Notes under the pieces: model-generated
What the model was told of the DNA's origin: nothing
Databases searched by the model: none
Seen by the model: only the letters and a program-made list of their open reading frames with translations
Position numbers and translations under genes: made by a program
Origin: Hamiltosporidium magnivora
Taxonomy: Eukaryota > Microsporidia > Dubosqiidae
Direction: 5' to 3'
Assembly: GCA_004325065.1 (NCBI GenBank)
Contig: PITI01000627.1
Location: 1-10,160, forward strand
Length of the DNA: 10,160 nt
In this document: positions 1-7,113 of the stretch, in pieces
How the letters are laid out: every line of letters starts with the position of its first letter
Position numbering within the stretch: position 1 is the first letter of the stretch

Positions 1-171
1 AATTAGAAGTAAACGAAATTACAATTTACTTCTTTTTGTAAAAAAATGTATTTTTTTTTTACTTTTTTTTATAAAACTAAGTTTTGAATTAGAAGTAAAC
101 GAAATTACAATTTACTTCTTTTTGTAAAAAAATATATTTTTTTTTTTACTTTTTTTATAAAACTAAGTTTT
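1..171. repeat. 86-bp tandem repeat, two copies, cut by window edge
   Basis: The block starting AATTAGAAGTAAACGAAATT at 1 recurs at 87, giving an 86-bp period over two near-identical copies that differ by a few bases and by the length of the T-runs. Each copy carries a perfect 9-bp inverted repeat, AGAAGTAAA then TTTACTTCT, separated by 11 bases (5-13 with 25-33, and 91-99 with 111-119). The array probably continues to the left of the window. No coding content is seen. Confidence 0.9.
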
Positions 172-197
172 ATAATTTATTAAAGAGGTGGAAAAAA

Positions 198-553
198 ATG
201 TATAAAAATAGGAAAAAAATATTTTTTAACTTAGAATTTTATTAAATACAAAATAATTCATTCAATCTATATTTTCAGTCAATATAAGAATTCTCTGAAA
301 TAAAGTAAATGGACAAATATTTTTTTTTATTTTGATCTGATTTTCAAATATTGAATTATAGTTTATTAATTTAATTAAATCAGGTCCTCATATTAATGAA
401 AATGAAACAAAGTAGATAATGAATTTGAGGAATCAAGAAAATTTTATAGTTTATTCTCAATTATTTGAATACAGCTCTGAGAATATAGCCTTTTTTGAAT
501 GTTTAGGAGTGCTTCTGACAAATAATAATTACAAAAAAGGTGAAATAAAATAG
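198..553 (+). pseudogene. Decayed short reading frame, unknown protein
   Basis: From an ATG at 198 a protein-like frame can be followed through several in-frame TAA, TAG and TGA stops. Around 385-420 a better frame takes over, with an ATG at 419 that stays open for 44 codons to TAG at 551. That segment begins MNLRNQENFIVYSQLF and contains AFFECLGVLL, a mixed composition unlike plain AT-rich noise. Joining the two parts needs a frameshift. I do not recognise the family. The 44-codon piece could be a real small ORF, but it is more likely the tail of a dead gene or mobile element. It ends about 45 bases before the LSU rRNA relic. The reading is tentative, because open runs of this size do occur by chance. 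Confidence 0.3.
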
Positions 554-595
554 AGAATTTAAGAAGTAAAAAAAGTGTATTTTGGCTTATAAGAA

Positions 596-1085
596 ATTTC
601 AAAATCACGACTGTTAAGCTGGAGAAGCAAGCAACTAATATATAAGACTATCTTAGACCTATAGTAATAACAGAAGCGAAACTTGGATATTGACAAATTA
701 TAAAGCATATTGGGAATGTGGGAACGAAATATTCCAAAGAGTAATACGGACTAAAAAGAAATTAGCAAGGAGAGTAGCGAATTTGTAATAGCATCAAATA
801 CTAAAATTTATATAGAAATACATGATCTGTAAAAAAAGTAAATGAACCTGACTCGGATGGCTGGTTCCTCTTGAACGAATGCCAAAAAAAGCATTAAAAA
901 AGGGGGTATATGTTTAAATCCGAAGGTCGAAGTCTTTATGATCGCCCCAAAACCAGATGGTGTTAAAAAAAGATATCAGCAACCTTTGTATAAGCCAATA
1001 TAAAATATTGGCGCTTGATCGTATCGGTGGAAGTTTATAGTAAACGAGGCTATGGCACTTTATGTGCCGTAATCTCAAAGAGTAA
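596..1085 (+). rRNA. Degenerate, internally deleted LSU (23S/28S-type) rRNA relic, 5' half
   Basis: Landmarks of large-subunit rRNA occur in the correct order on the plus strand. At 616-640, AAGCTGGAGAAGCAAGCAAC matches the domain I segment AAGCGGAGGAAAAGAAAC. At 661-680, TAGTAATAACAGAAGCGAA matches TAGTAACGGCGAGCGAA. At about 746-768 is an ATACGGACTAAAAAG block like ACACGGACCAAGGAG. At 855-875, GATGGCTGGTTCCTCTTGAA matches GATAGCTGGTTCYYCCCGAA, followed directly by a small AATGC/GCATT hairpin where a hairpin is expected. At 902-912 is GGGGGTATATG (bacterial GGGGGTAGAGC), and at 1046-1080 a GCTATGG...TTTATGTGCCGTAATCTCA block resembling the segment before GCGTAATAGCTCAC. The distance between the first and last landmarks is about half that of a normal LSU, and the segment around CTAGTACCGTGAGGGAAAG is not found. 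This looks like a relic, not a working gene. Ends are approximate. Confidence 0.65.
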
Positions 1086-1574
1086 GTAAATGTAATAAAA
1101 GTATAAATAGAATAAAAATTTATTAACCATTAATTGCTTAAAAGTCTATTTAATTTTGTAGATTTTTAGTTTCAATAAATCGAGTGATTTATCGTTTGGA
1201 TTTTTCTTCTTTTTTTTAATATTTGTTCCCAAAAATATTTTGAAAAGATGAAAGAAACTTTCTAATTAGAAAATATCTTAAGAAAACGAAGGGTCTTTTG
1301 TTCAAATATATTTTAAAATTTTTTTTTAACTCTGATAAAGTGCAGGGTAAAAAAATGACTTTAAATATGGAAATATAGAGCTTTTAATAACATAAATAAA
1401 TTATTTCACATATTTAAGACATTAAATTCTTTTTCTTACTTTTTTTAAATCATATTTTATAGAATTATGGTCTTCCCATTTTATCCGATTTAAATTAAAA
1501 TTTACAAATTTTAAAAATACAATTTTTGTGAAATTTTTTTTATTTTTTTAATTTATAAAAATTACAGAATTTTG
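1086..1574. other. AT-rich intergenic stretch
   Basis: This lies between the LSU relic and the eIF2-alpha gene. It is dominated by A and T runs, with a T-rich then A-rich track in the last 80 bases before the gene. I see no convincing reading frame, RNA gene or repeat. A short frame near 1248-1350 is interrupted by stops and is not supported. The stretch probably holds the eIF2-alpha promoter, but no TATA-like element can be singled out in such AT-rich sequence. Confidence 0.6.
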
Positions 1575-1581
1575 ACCCAAA
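1575..1581 (+). promoter_or_regulatory. CCC-like start-proximal signal of eIF2-alpha
   Basis: ACCCAAA stands directly before the ATG, with the C triplet at 1576-1578 (-6 to -4), in a surrounding that is almost pure A and T. A CCC- or GGG-like motif immediately upstream of start codons is a described feature of microsporidian genes, and it supports ATG 1582 as the true start. Confidence 0.6.
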
Positions 1582-2472
1582 ATGGTCAACTACTCATGCA
1601 GATTCTACGAAAATGAATATCCAAATATCGGAGAAATTGTAGTAGGAAGAATCACAAAGGTTACTGATTTAGGTGTATATTTGGATTTACTAGAATATAA
1701 CAATTTAGAGGGTTTGATTGTAATAGGAGAACTGACAAAAAAACGTATAAGAAATATACAACAACACGTTAAAATCGGAAAAATCGATGTAGGATTTGTA
1801 ATCCGTGTCGACAAAGATAAAAGATACATTGATTTGAGTAGAAAGAAAGTCACAAAAGAGGATCAAGATATGTGCTTAAAGAAATATGCAATAAATAAAA
1901 TTTCACATAATGTCATGGTTTTGGTAGCAAAAAAAACGAACGTTCAACTTTTAAAGTTGTATGAAGATTTTGGATGGAAGAAAGTTCAAGAACATGGAAC
2001 TTTATACAATTATTTTTCAAAAATAATGAATAATATAGAAAACGTAGAAAATAACGAATTCGGTAAAATTTTATTTGAGTGTATTAAGATGAAATTTACT
2101 GTTTCAAAAGTAAAAGTAAGAGCAGATATTGATGTCACATGTGCTGCTTCTGGGGGTATAACTGCTATTAAAGATGCACTTACTTCTGTTAAAAATGTTT
2201 ATCCTAAAATTGAACTTCACCTTATAAAACCACCAACATTTTCTATAATTATTAATACCGATGATAAAGAAAAAGGAATAAATATTATAAAAAGTGCATG
2301 TAATTTAATTTCTGAAAATATTCGAAAACTTGGCGGAACTTTTGCTGTTTCAAATGAGGCAAAAGTATACGGAGAAAAAAATCGTATCGATTTATTGGTT
2401 AAAGAAATGAATGATTTGGCAGAATACAACGATAGTGAAGAAGATTCTAATTCTGATAAAATAAATGAGTAA
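1582..2472 (+). CDS. Translation initiation factor eIF2, alpha subunit
   Basis: This is the alpha subunit of the heterotrimer that carries Met-tRNAi to the 40S ribosome in the cytoplasm. At 296 residues it is slightly shorter than the yeast (304) and human (315) proteins. The N-terminus, with SCRFYENEYP at 5-14, LLEYNNLEG at 36-44 and IRVDKDKRYIDLS at 74-86, aligns without gaps to human eIF2-alpha across the S1-type OB domain (about 14-88). A shortened helical domain (about 90-175) follows, then the C-terminal alpha/beta domain opening with KVKVRADIDVTC (176-187), then an acidic tail (about 281-296). The start is fixed by alignment and by the upstream CCC signal, and no intron is seen. The kinase target loop reads GELTKKRIRN, so the site equivalent to Ser51 is Thr52, the Ser48 equivalent is Gly49, and the KGYID motif is KRYID. 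The identity is firm; the regulatory consequence is inferred. Confidence 0.96.
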   Translation: MVNYSCRFYENEYPNIGEIVVGRITKVTDLGVYLDLLEYNNLEGLIVIGELTKKRIRNIQQHVKIGKIDVGFVIRVDKDKRYIDLSRKKVTKEDQDMCLKKYAINKISHNVMVLVAKKTNVQLLKLYEDFGWKKVQEHGTLYNYFSKIMNNIENVENNEFGKILFECIKMKFTVSKVKVRADIDVTCAASGGITAIKDALTSVKNVYPKIELHLIKPPTFSIIINTDDKEKGINIIKSACNLISENIRKLGGTFAVSNEAKVYGEKNRIDLLVKEMNDLAEYNDSEEDSNSDKINE

Positions 2473-2478
2473 TTATGC

Positions 2479-2484
2479 AATAAA
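2479..2484 (+). terminator. Polyadenylation signal of eIF2-alpha
   Basis: An AATAAA begins seven bases after the stop codon (TAA 2470-2472), and another lies at 2460-2465 inside the last codons. AATAAA overlapping or closely following the stop is usual in Microsporidia. In sequence this AT-rich the hexamer is also expected by chance. Confidence 0.45.
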
Positions 2485-2688
2485 AATTTCTGCTGCTTTT
2501 TTTATCTTTTAGTAAATTTATAATTCTTTTGACTTTTATTTTCAAGTTTAAATTTCGACTCTAATAATAAAAAATAAAAGAAACTGTATTTTTTTACTTT
2601 CCAATATCGAAATAAACAATTTACATAAAAAAATCCTAATTTGGAAAACAAATAAAAACGGTTTTTTTCTAAAAAATTCTTGGCAACT

Positions 2689-3034
2689 TTATTAGATTGT
2701 ATAATACTCCATGTTTGATTAAAAAATAAATATAAATTAGTAAAGGAAGATTAAAATTATTAGATTGTATAATACTCCATGTTTGATTAAAAAATAACTA
2801 TAAATTAGTAAAGGAAGATTAAAATTATTAGATTGTATAATACTCCATGTTTGATTAAAAAATAAATATAAATTAGTAAAGGAAGATTAAAATTATTAGA
2901 TTGTATAATACTCCATGTTTGATTAAAAAATAAATATAAATTAGTAAAGGAAGATTAAAATTATTAGATTGTATAATACTCCATGTTTGATTAAAAAATA
3001 AATATAAATTAGTAAAGGAAGATTAAAATTATTA
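2689..3034. repeat. Minisatellite, 68-bp unit x 5
   Basis: The motif ATTAGATTGTATAATACTCC recurs at 2691, 2759, 2827, 2895 and 2963, giving five full 68-bp copies. The only difference I see between copies is a C at 2798 in copy 2, where the others have A. The array ends where the sixth copy would begin, with only ATTA retained. The units hold many stops in all frames read and are non-coding. Near identity in otherwise decayed surroundings points to recent expansion or homogenisation. It starts about 216 bases past the eIF2-alpha stop codon. Confidence 0.97.
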
Positions 3035-3183
3035 TTTATAACCAATTTTTTAATTTATTATATCTACTATTTCTAAGATTATACCAAATCTAAGTTTATC
3101 CATTCTAAACTACTTTTTTATTTTTTTTTAAACTTAAAAATTATATCAATCTACGTTATAAGAATTAGATTATCATTAAATTG

Positions 3184-3255
3184 GATTCTGTTGTAAGAAG
3201 ACCCGGGCTTTTTAAGAGCCGTAATACTCCTTAGTAAAGGTAGATTCTGTTGTAA
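3184..3255. repeat. 13-bp direct repeats flanking a damaged minisatellite unit
   Basis: GATTCTGTTGTAA occurs at 3184-3196 and again at 3243-3255. Between and into the second copy, at 3222-3246, TAATACTCC is joined directly to TTAGTAAAGGTAGATT. These are the two outer parts of the 68-bp unit with its middle 26 bases missing. The interval also has a GC-rich patch, ACCCGGGCTTTTTAAGAGCC, able to form a weak hairpin. This looks like an older, broken relative of the array about 190 bases to the left. Confidence 0.6.
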
Positions 3256-3292
3256 AAAATAATAAAGAAATATTGTTTTTAGCAAATAAATT

Positions 3293-3841
3293 TTAATTCA
3301 AATTTAATATTTTTGAATTATTTTGGCTATTCCAATCTTTAAATAGCTGTTTAGTATTCTTGATATATTTTTTTATTGTATTGAGATCATCTATCTCAAA
3401 TATCAATCTTCTTTTTTACACCCAAATATTAGATATTTATACATTTCTTCTTGATGTTTATTATTGTTAAAAACTAATTTATTATATCTATTTTTGTTTA
3501 TATGACTTATATTTATTTTTACTTGGGATAAAGTATAAATTTCCAAAATATTCTATATTAGGATAATTTAAAAATTTACCATTCTTTCTACTTTGTGTTA
3601 GCAATATAGCTGTTTTCTACTTCGATTAAGTTTCTAACATAGTTCTTATAAAAATTTTTATATCTTCATTACACATTACTTCATAAAAATTACCCAGATT
3701 TTATATTATATAGATAGCTTCGCAACTTGTAAAATGATCTAAATTTAAAAATTTATTTACAAAAATTTAAAGCGCATTTTCTGGTATATTTTGTAAAACA
3801 ACTATTTTGTTTAAATGAGTTCTTTTATATGGATTGGACAT
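3293..3841 (-). pseudogene. Dead protein-coding gene of about 183 codons, family unknown
   Basis: Reading the minus strand from ATG 3841, one frame gives protein-like sequence: MSNPYKRTHLNK, IVVLQNIPENA, FLNLDHFTSCEAIY, GNFYEVMCNEDIKIFI. It is broken by in-frame TAA, TAA, TAA and TAG stops, then runs open for about 42 codons through KNGKFLNYPNIEYFGNLYF. Near 3490 coding character moves to the next frame (NRYNKLVFNNNKHQEEMYKY), and near 3400 it returns to the first frame (LIFEIDDLNTIKKYIKN), ending at TAA 3295-3293. That makes at least four nonsense changes and two compensating frameshifts. The IVVLQNIPENA start loosely recalls the first strand of an RRM, but I would not assign it. Start and stop are in the same phase, which fits an original gene of this length. 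No CCC signal precedes the ATG. Confidence 0.6.
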
Positions 3842-4039
3842 TTCATGTTTTTTTTAAAAACACATTTTAATAATTATTGAGACATAATGGCTTTCACACA
3901 GTAAGTATTGGAGAAAAGTTTCTTCTTATTAGTTTATAACAAATAATATAAAATATATTTTGATTTTTTAAATCCTTTCCTAGAAAATTATTTAAATAAT
4001 TATGTAATTAGCTTTGAAAAGTGTAAGGAAATAACCACA

Positions 4040-4745
4040 TAAAAAACCTTGTACTTGGCAATGAGTGTGTGAAACTGGTTTGAGGTCATTTTTTGAATTT
4101 CTCGTGGGAATCAAACCACACTACATCTTCGGTTGTTATATGGAAGTAGTTATGAGGGGAAGAGGCCTAAGAAACGCCGAAACTTTTTCTACAAATTTAT
4201 TTGTAGTTTTTTATGTAACCAGATTGCAGATCGCGGCTGAAATTTTAGGTAATTACCATGTAAAAGCATGGAAACTTAGCCTTGCTCACTCGGGTTAGAA
4301 GACTTAGCGCCTGGGAGACATAAAACAAAAAACCATTTAAAGCCAGGAAAGCTAAGTAGCAGGTTATATCTGTTAGTATGACATTGCATTGTCTAAGTGG
4401 ACCCATGTAAGTCTCTGAAACATATCTTAGCTAAAAGTTCATTTGGTTCAGAAAGTGTAGAGTAAGTGGGAATGCTGCATAGTCTTGGGGGAGCCCAGGG
4501 GGGAGCTTCTGCCTTCGATCACACTCCATGCAACGGACATTAACGAACTCCGGGCAACTGCCTCGCCTATTAATTATGTTCTGCAACCTGATAGATGAAA
4601 GACTTTGGGACGTAGGTATCGCAGGGGTTACCAATGGTGTGTTAGTTTAGCAGTTATTTATATTAAACCGAGAACTGCGTTAATGCCATGAAAACAAATA
4701 TAACACTTGCCACTATTGTAAAAAGATGTGATGCTTTTAAATAAA
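4040..4745 (+). rRNA. Degenerate SSU (16S/18S-type) rRNA relic
   Basis: This block is clearly richer in G and C than its surroundings and carries SSU rRNA landmarks in order. At 4068-4090, GTGAAACTGGTTTGAGGTCATT resembles GTGAAACTGCGAATGGCTCATT. At 4156-4178, GGGGAAGAGGCCTAAGAAAC resembles GGAGAGGGAGCCTGAGAAAC. At about 4387-4413, TGCATTGTCTAAGTGGACCC precedes ATGTAAGTC, like TGCAGTTAAAGGGTCCGTAGTC. At 4496-4530, GGGGGGAGCTTCTGCCTT resembles AGTGGAGCCTGCGGCTT. At 4540-4548 is TTAACGAAC. At 4720-4744, AAAAAGATGTGATGCTTTTA resembles AACAGGTCTGTGATGCCCTTA. Spacing between landmarks is partly compressed, and neither the universal GTGCCAGCAGCCGCGGTAA core nor the 3' end (GTACACACCGCCCGTC) is preserved. 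It is probably a decayed, deleted copy. Short open frames here (4065-4298 plus, 4431-4634 minus) are not genes. Ends are approximate. Confidence 0.5.
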
Positions 4746-5106
4746 GTCTTGAAACAGATTAATGAGCTTTGAATTTAAATTTTAGATATTAATGGGTCAA
4801 AATATACGTTTTTAAAAGATATTATTTCGGGTGTGATTAATCTGTGTTTGATTGTTTTAAGCGGTAATATAATGTATCTACGACGCTAGGGGTTTAAATA
4901 ATTTTTTTTGTTTCTTTTCGCATTGTCTGATACAAATAAAAGTGATATTTAATTTAAACAGTTATAATATTCGGAATGTTAGAAAATAAACATGAAGATT
5001 TGAAAATTCAAGTATATTTTATCAAATCAATAAAAAGAATTTATAAATTTAACAATTATTTTCGATAAAATATAAGTCTAGAATTCAAAATATTTTATTT
5101 TCTATG
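4746..5106. other. Intergenic stretch between SSU relic and OB-fold gene
   Basis: AT content rises again after about 4745. A 36-codon open stretch on the plus strand (about 4782-4893, containing YTFLKDIISGV) is too short to support. The 3' end of SSU rRNA was looked for here and not found. The last 60 bases contain the 3' flank of the minus-strand gene. Confidence 0.5.
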
Positions 5107-5130
5107 TTTATTACCTTTAAAAAAATATAT

Positions 5131-5136
5131 TTTATT
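5131..5136 (-). terminator. Polyadenylation signal overlapping the stop codon
   Basis: On the minus strand the last codon and stop read GAATAAAAT, so AATAAA includes the TAA stop (5134-5132). A second AATAAA lies downstream at 5112-5107. Overlap of stop codon and AATAAA is common in compact microsporidian genes. Confidence 0.5.
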
Positions 5137-7102
5137 CATTTTTTATTATACCGGTTAAATAAACCATAACATTATCTTCTTCTACTCTCATACACTCAAC
5201 CACCCAAAACGCCTCTAAATTGATAAAATTATTTAAAACAAAATTTGATTCACAAAAACAGTTTTTAAAAATCAAAATTCTGATTCTTTGTTCGTTATTT
5301 TCGATTATTGCAAATCCCGAGTTTTGAATTTGATTCATTCCATTTTCGGAATATTCAATATCAAAAACATCCATCGTTTGTAAGCTTATATTTCCATCTT
5401 CTTTAATAAAACTCAAAGTATTATTTTCAGATATAAAACTATTATACTCTGTTTCATTCTCGTCGAACTCGTAAATATTTTTTAGATCAAAAGATACAAG
5501 CTTACCTTTAAAACATACTTTTCTTGATTCGTTAATAATTAAATTATTACAAATTAAATATATTTCATTTATTTCACAGACGTATGGTTTAAAAAAATCA
5601 CCGACTTCATAATCGTTTCCATTTATATTCTCATATTTTACAACATTCATATCAGACATTGAAATATAATTGTCTGGTAAAAACCCAATAGCTCCATAAA
5701 TTAAAAGTTCGTTTTGTACATCATTTTTTGAATCAACATCAGAAAAAATATTTGAATCGGACATTTCATTTTCATAGAAAGCAACATTTTTTGAAAAATC
5801 ATTTTTTAATGTTTCAACTAAATCAGGCAATACAGATTCATTCTCATCAAATACATCTTTAAAATCATTCATTTGATTCTCAGTATTTTTTTCAATTTCA
5901 GAATTATTTTTCCCGATATTTTTAATTTCTGAATTATTTAAATTAACTGAATTAATTATTTCCATATCCGTATAAATACTAGAACAATATATAAATTCAT
6001 TTCCTCTCTCAATTTTTCTTGTATTTATTAATACTATTTCATCTCCCACTTTTACATCATAAAAGACAGTTGAACATATAAATACTACAACAGAATAAAC
6101 CATACCATTTGATTTTGTTGTATCACAAATTCTCATCAAAAAATATTCATAAATTTTACCACCTCTTTCTAAGTAACAACCATACTTATTTCTTTTACGT
6201 AATAAAATACTTAAATAAGTAACAATTCCTTTCAAACTATAAAAAGGCAATTTAGAATGAATTTCTAAAAAACTATCCACAGGTTTAAACTTATATTTAT
6301 ATAAATTAGAAAATTTATCAAAATCATTTTTTTGTTCTACATCCTGAGCCAAATAAATTTTAGTATCTTTTACTGTTTTGATTTCTGAACAATTAAAATA
6401 ATTTAATTCATTAAATTCGTTATATACAATTTTGTTGCTGTGGAATCCTTGATTTTCACAATTTTTATACTTAATTATAACAATTACATCATTTACTTTT
6501 ATAGAAGAAAATTTCAAATTCCAACAAAATATTTTTAATAAACAATCTGAAGATGAAAATATTAGAACAAAAAAATTGTTATTGATTCTTGTTTTATACA
6601 AAACCTTTCCAATCAAATTTACGCTTTTCTTTTTGAGTTTTATTGCCCGATCAACAGTATAAATATCTCCATATTTACATTTAAATAATTCTGGTCCCAA
6701 ATTATATAATTCTATATTTTTTAGTTTTCTAGTTTCAAACGGTTTTATATCATTTAGAAATGGGAATGTAGCGAATACATCTATATGTTTAGAAATCAAA
6801 TCATTACTTTCTTGGGAATTCGATTCATTTAAATTTGAATCTAAATATTTCTCATTTTCATTACTTTCTAACAAAATATTATTTTCTAAATCAATAAATT
6901 CTTTTTCGAATTTTATTACATTATCAATGTCAGATATTATTTTAATCATGTCTCCGATATAATATCTGCCTTTAATTATTTCATTATTTAATGATTTACA
7001 TATTTTTTTGTAAATGATTATACGATTCGATAAATCATAAAGTTTTATTCTAAAACAAATATTCGGTGGTGGTGTTCGAGTAATGGACAGTATTTTATAC
7101 AT
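5132..7102 (-). CDS. Predicted multi-OB-fold nucleic-acid-binding protein, POT1-like candidate
   Basis: An intact 656-residue frame in decayed surroundings, so it is very likely expressed. There is no signal peptide or membrane segment. Residues about 145-236 read like an OB fold and resemble the first OB domain of POT1/telomere-end-binding proteins: SVNLIGKVLYK (compare VNLFGIVKDF of fission yeast Pot1), a strand with SSSDCLLKIFCW, then NDVIVIIKYKNCENQG, which ends in the QG seen in POT1 (KKETQG, RDRTQG) and is followed by a hydrophobic strand. Residues about 288-385 (LKGIVTYLSI, MRICDTT, VKVGDEIVLIN) and about 525-654 (CFKGKLVSF, RIRILIF, VVECMRV) look like further OB folds. The N-terminal 60 residues may be another. 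Linkers at 70-105 and 386-465 are rich in N, D, E and S. The gene is certain; single-stranded DNA binding is inferred; a telomere role is a hypothesis. An RPA-like role is the main alternative. Confidence 0.9.
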   Translation of the reverse strand: MYKILSITRTPPPNICFRIKLYDLSNRIIIYKKICKSLNNEIIKGRYYIGDMIKIISDIDNVIKFEKEFIDLENNILLESNENEKYLDSNLNESNSQESNDLISKHIDVFATFPFLNDIKPFETRKLKNIELYNLGPELFKCKYGDIYTVDRAIKLKKKSVNLIGKVLYKTRINNNFFVLIFSSSDCLLKIFCWNLKFSSIKVNDVIVIIKYKNCENQGFHSNKIVYNEFNELNYFNCSEIKTVKDTKIYLAQDVEQKNDFDKFSNLYKYKFKPVDSFLEIHSKLPFYSLKGIVTYLSILLRKRNKYGCYLERGGKIYEYFLMRICDTTKSNGMVYSVVVFICSTVFYDVKVGDEIVLINTRKIERGNEFIYCSSIYTDMEIINSVNLNNSEIKNIGKNNSEIEKNTENQMNDFKDVFDENESVLPDLVETLKNDFSKNVAFYENEMSDSNIFSDVDSKNDVQNELLIYGAIGFLPDNYISMSDMNVVKYENINGNDYEVGDFFKPYVCEINEIYLICNNLIINESRKVCFKGKLVSFDLKNIYEFDENETEYNSFISENNTLSFIKEDGNISLQTMDVFDIEYSENGMNQIQNSGFAIIENNEQRIRILIFKNCFCESNFVLNNFINLEAFWVVECMRVEEDNVMVYLTGIIKNE

Positions 7103-7105
7103 TAA

Positions 7106-7113
7106 GTTAGGGT
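7106..7113 (-). promoter_or_regulatory. CCC-like start-proximal signal of the OB-fold gene
   Basis: On the minus strand the start region reads ACCCTAACTTAATG, with the C triplet (GGG on the plus strand) at 7112-7110, eight to ten bases before ATG 7102. It is slightly farther from the start than in the eIF2-alpha gene, but it is again the only C-run near the start in very AT-rich sequence. Confidence 0.45.

Noticed and set aside
1605..1853. Minus-strand frames inside eIF2-alpha (also 2217-2480)
   Set aside because: They are antisense shadows of a conserved gene.
2689..3034. CRISPR-like array
   Set aside because: Units are directly adjacent with no unique spacers, and the context is eukaryotic.
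3197..3222. tRNA or small structured RNA at the GC-rich patch
   Set aside because: Only a weak short hairpin is possible; no cloverleaf, T-loop or B-box pattern is seen.
3293..3841. Stop-codon reassignment (TAA/TAG read as an amino acid) to explain the in-frame stops
   Set aside because: Both intact genes end in TAA and contain no internal TAA or TAG in their frames, so the broken frame is better explained as a pseudogene with shifts.
4065..4298. 77-codon plus-strand open frame
   Set aside because: It lies within the SSU rRNA-like block, has no recognisable domain, and is explained by the higher GC content lowering stop frequency.
4431..4634. 67-codon minus-strand open frame
   Set aside because: It falls antisense within the same rRNA-like block and shows no protein family signature.
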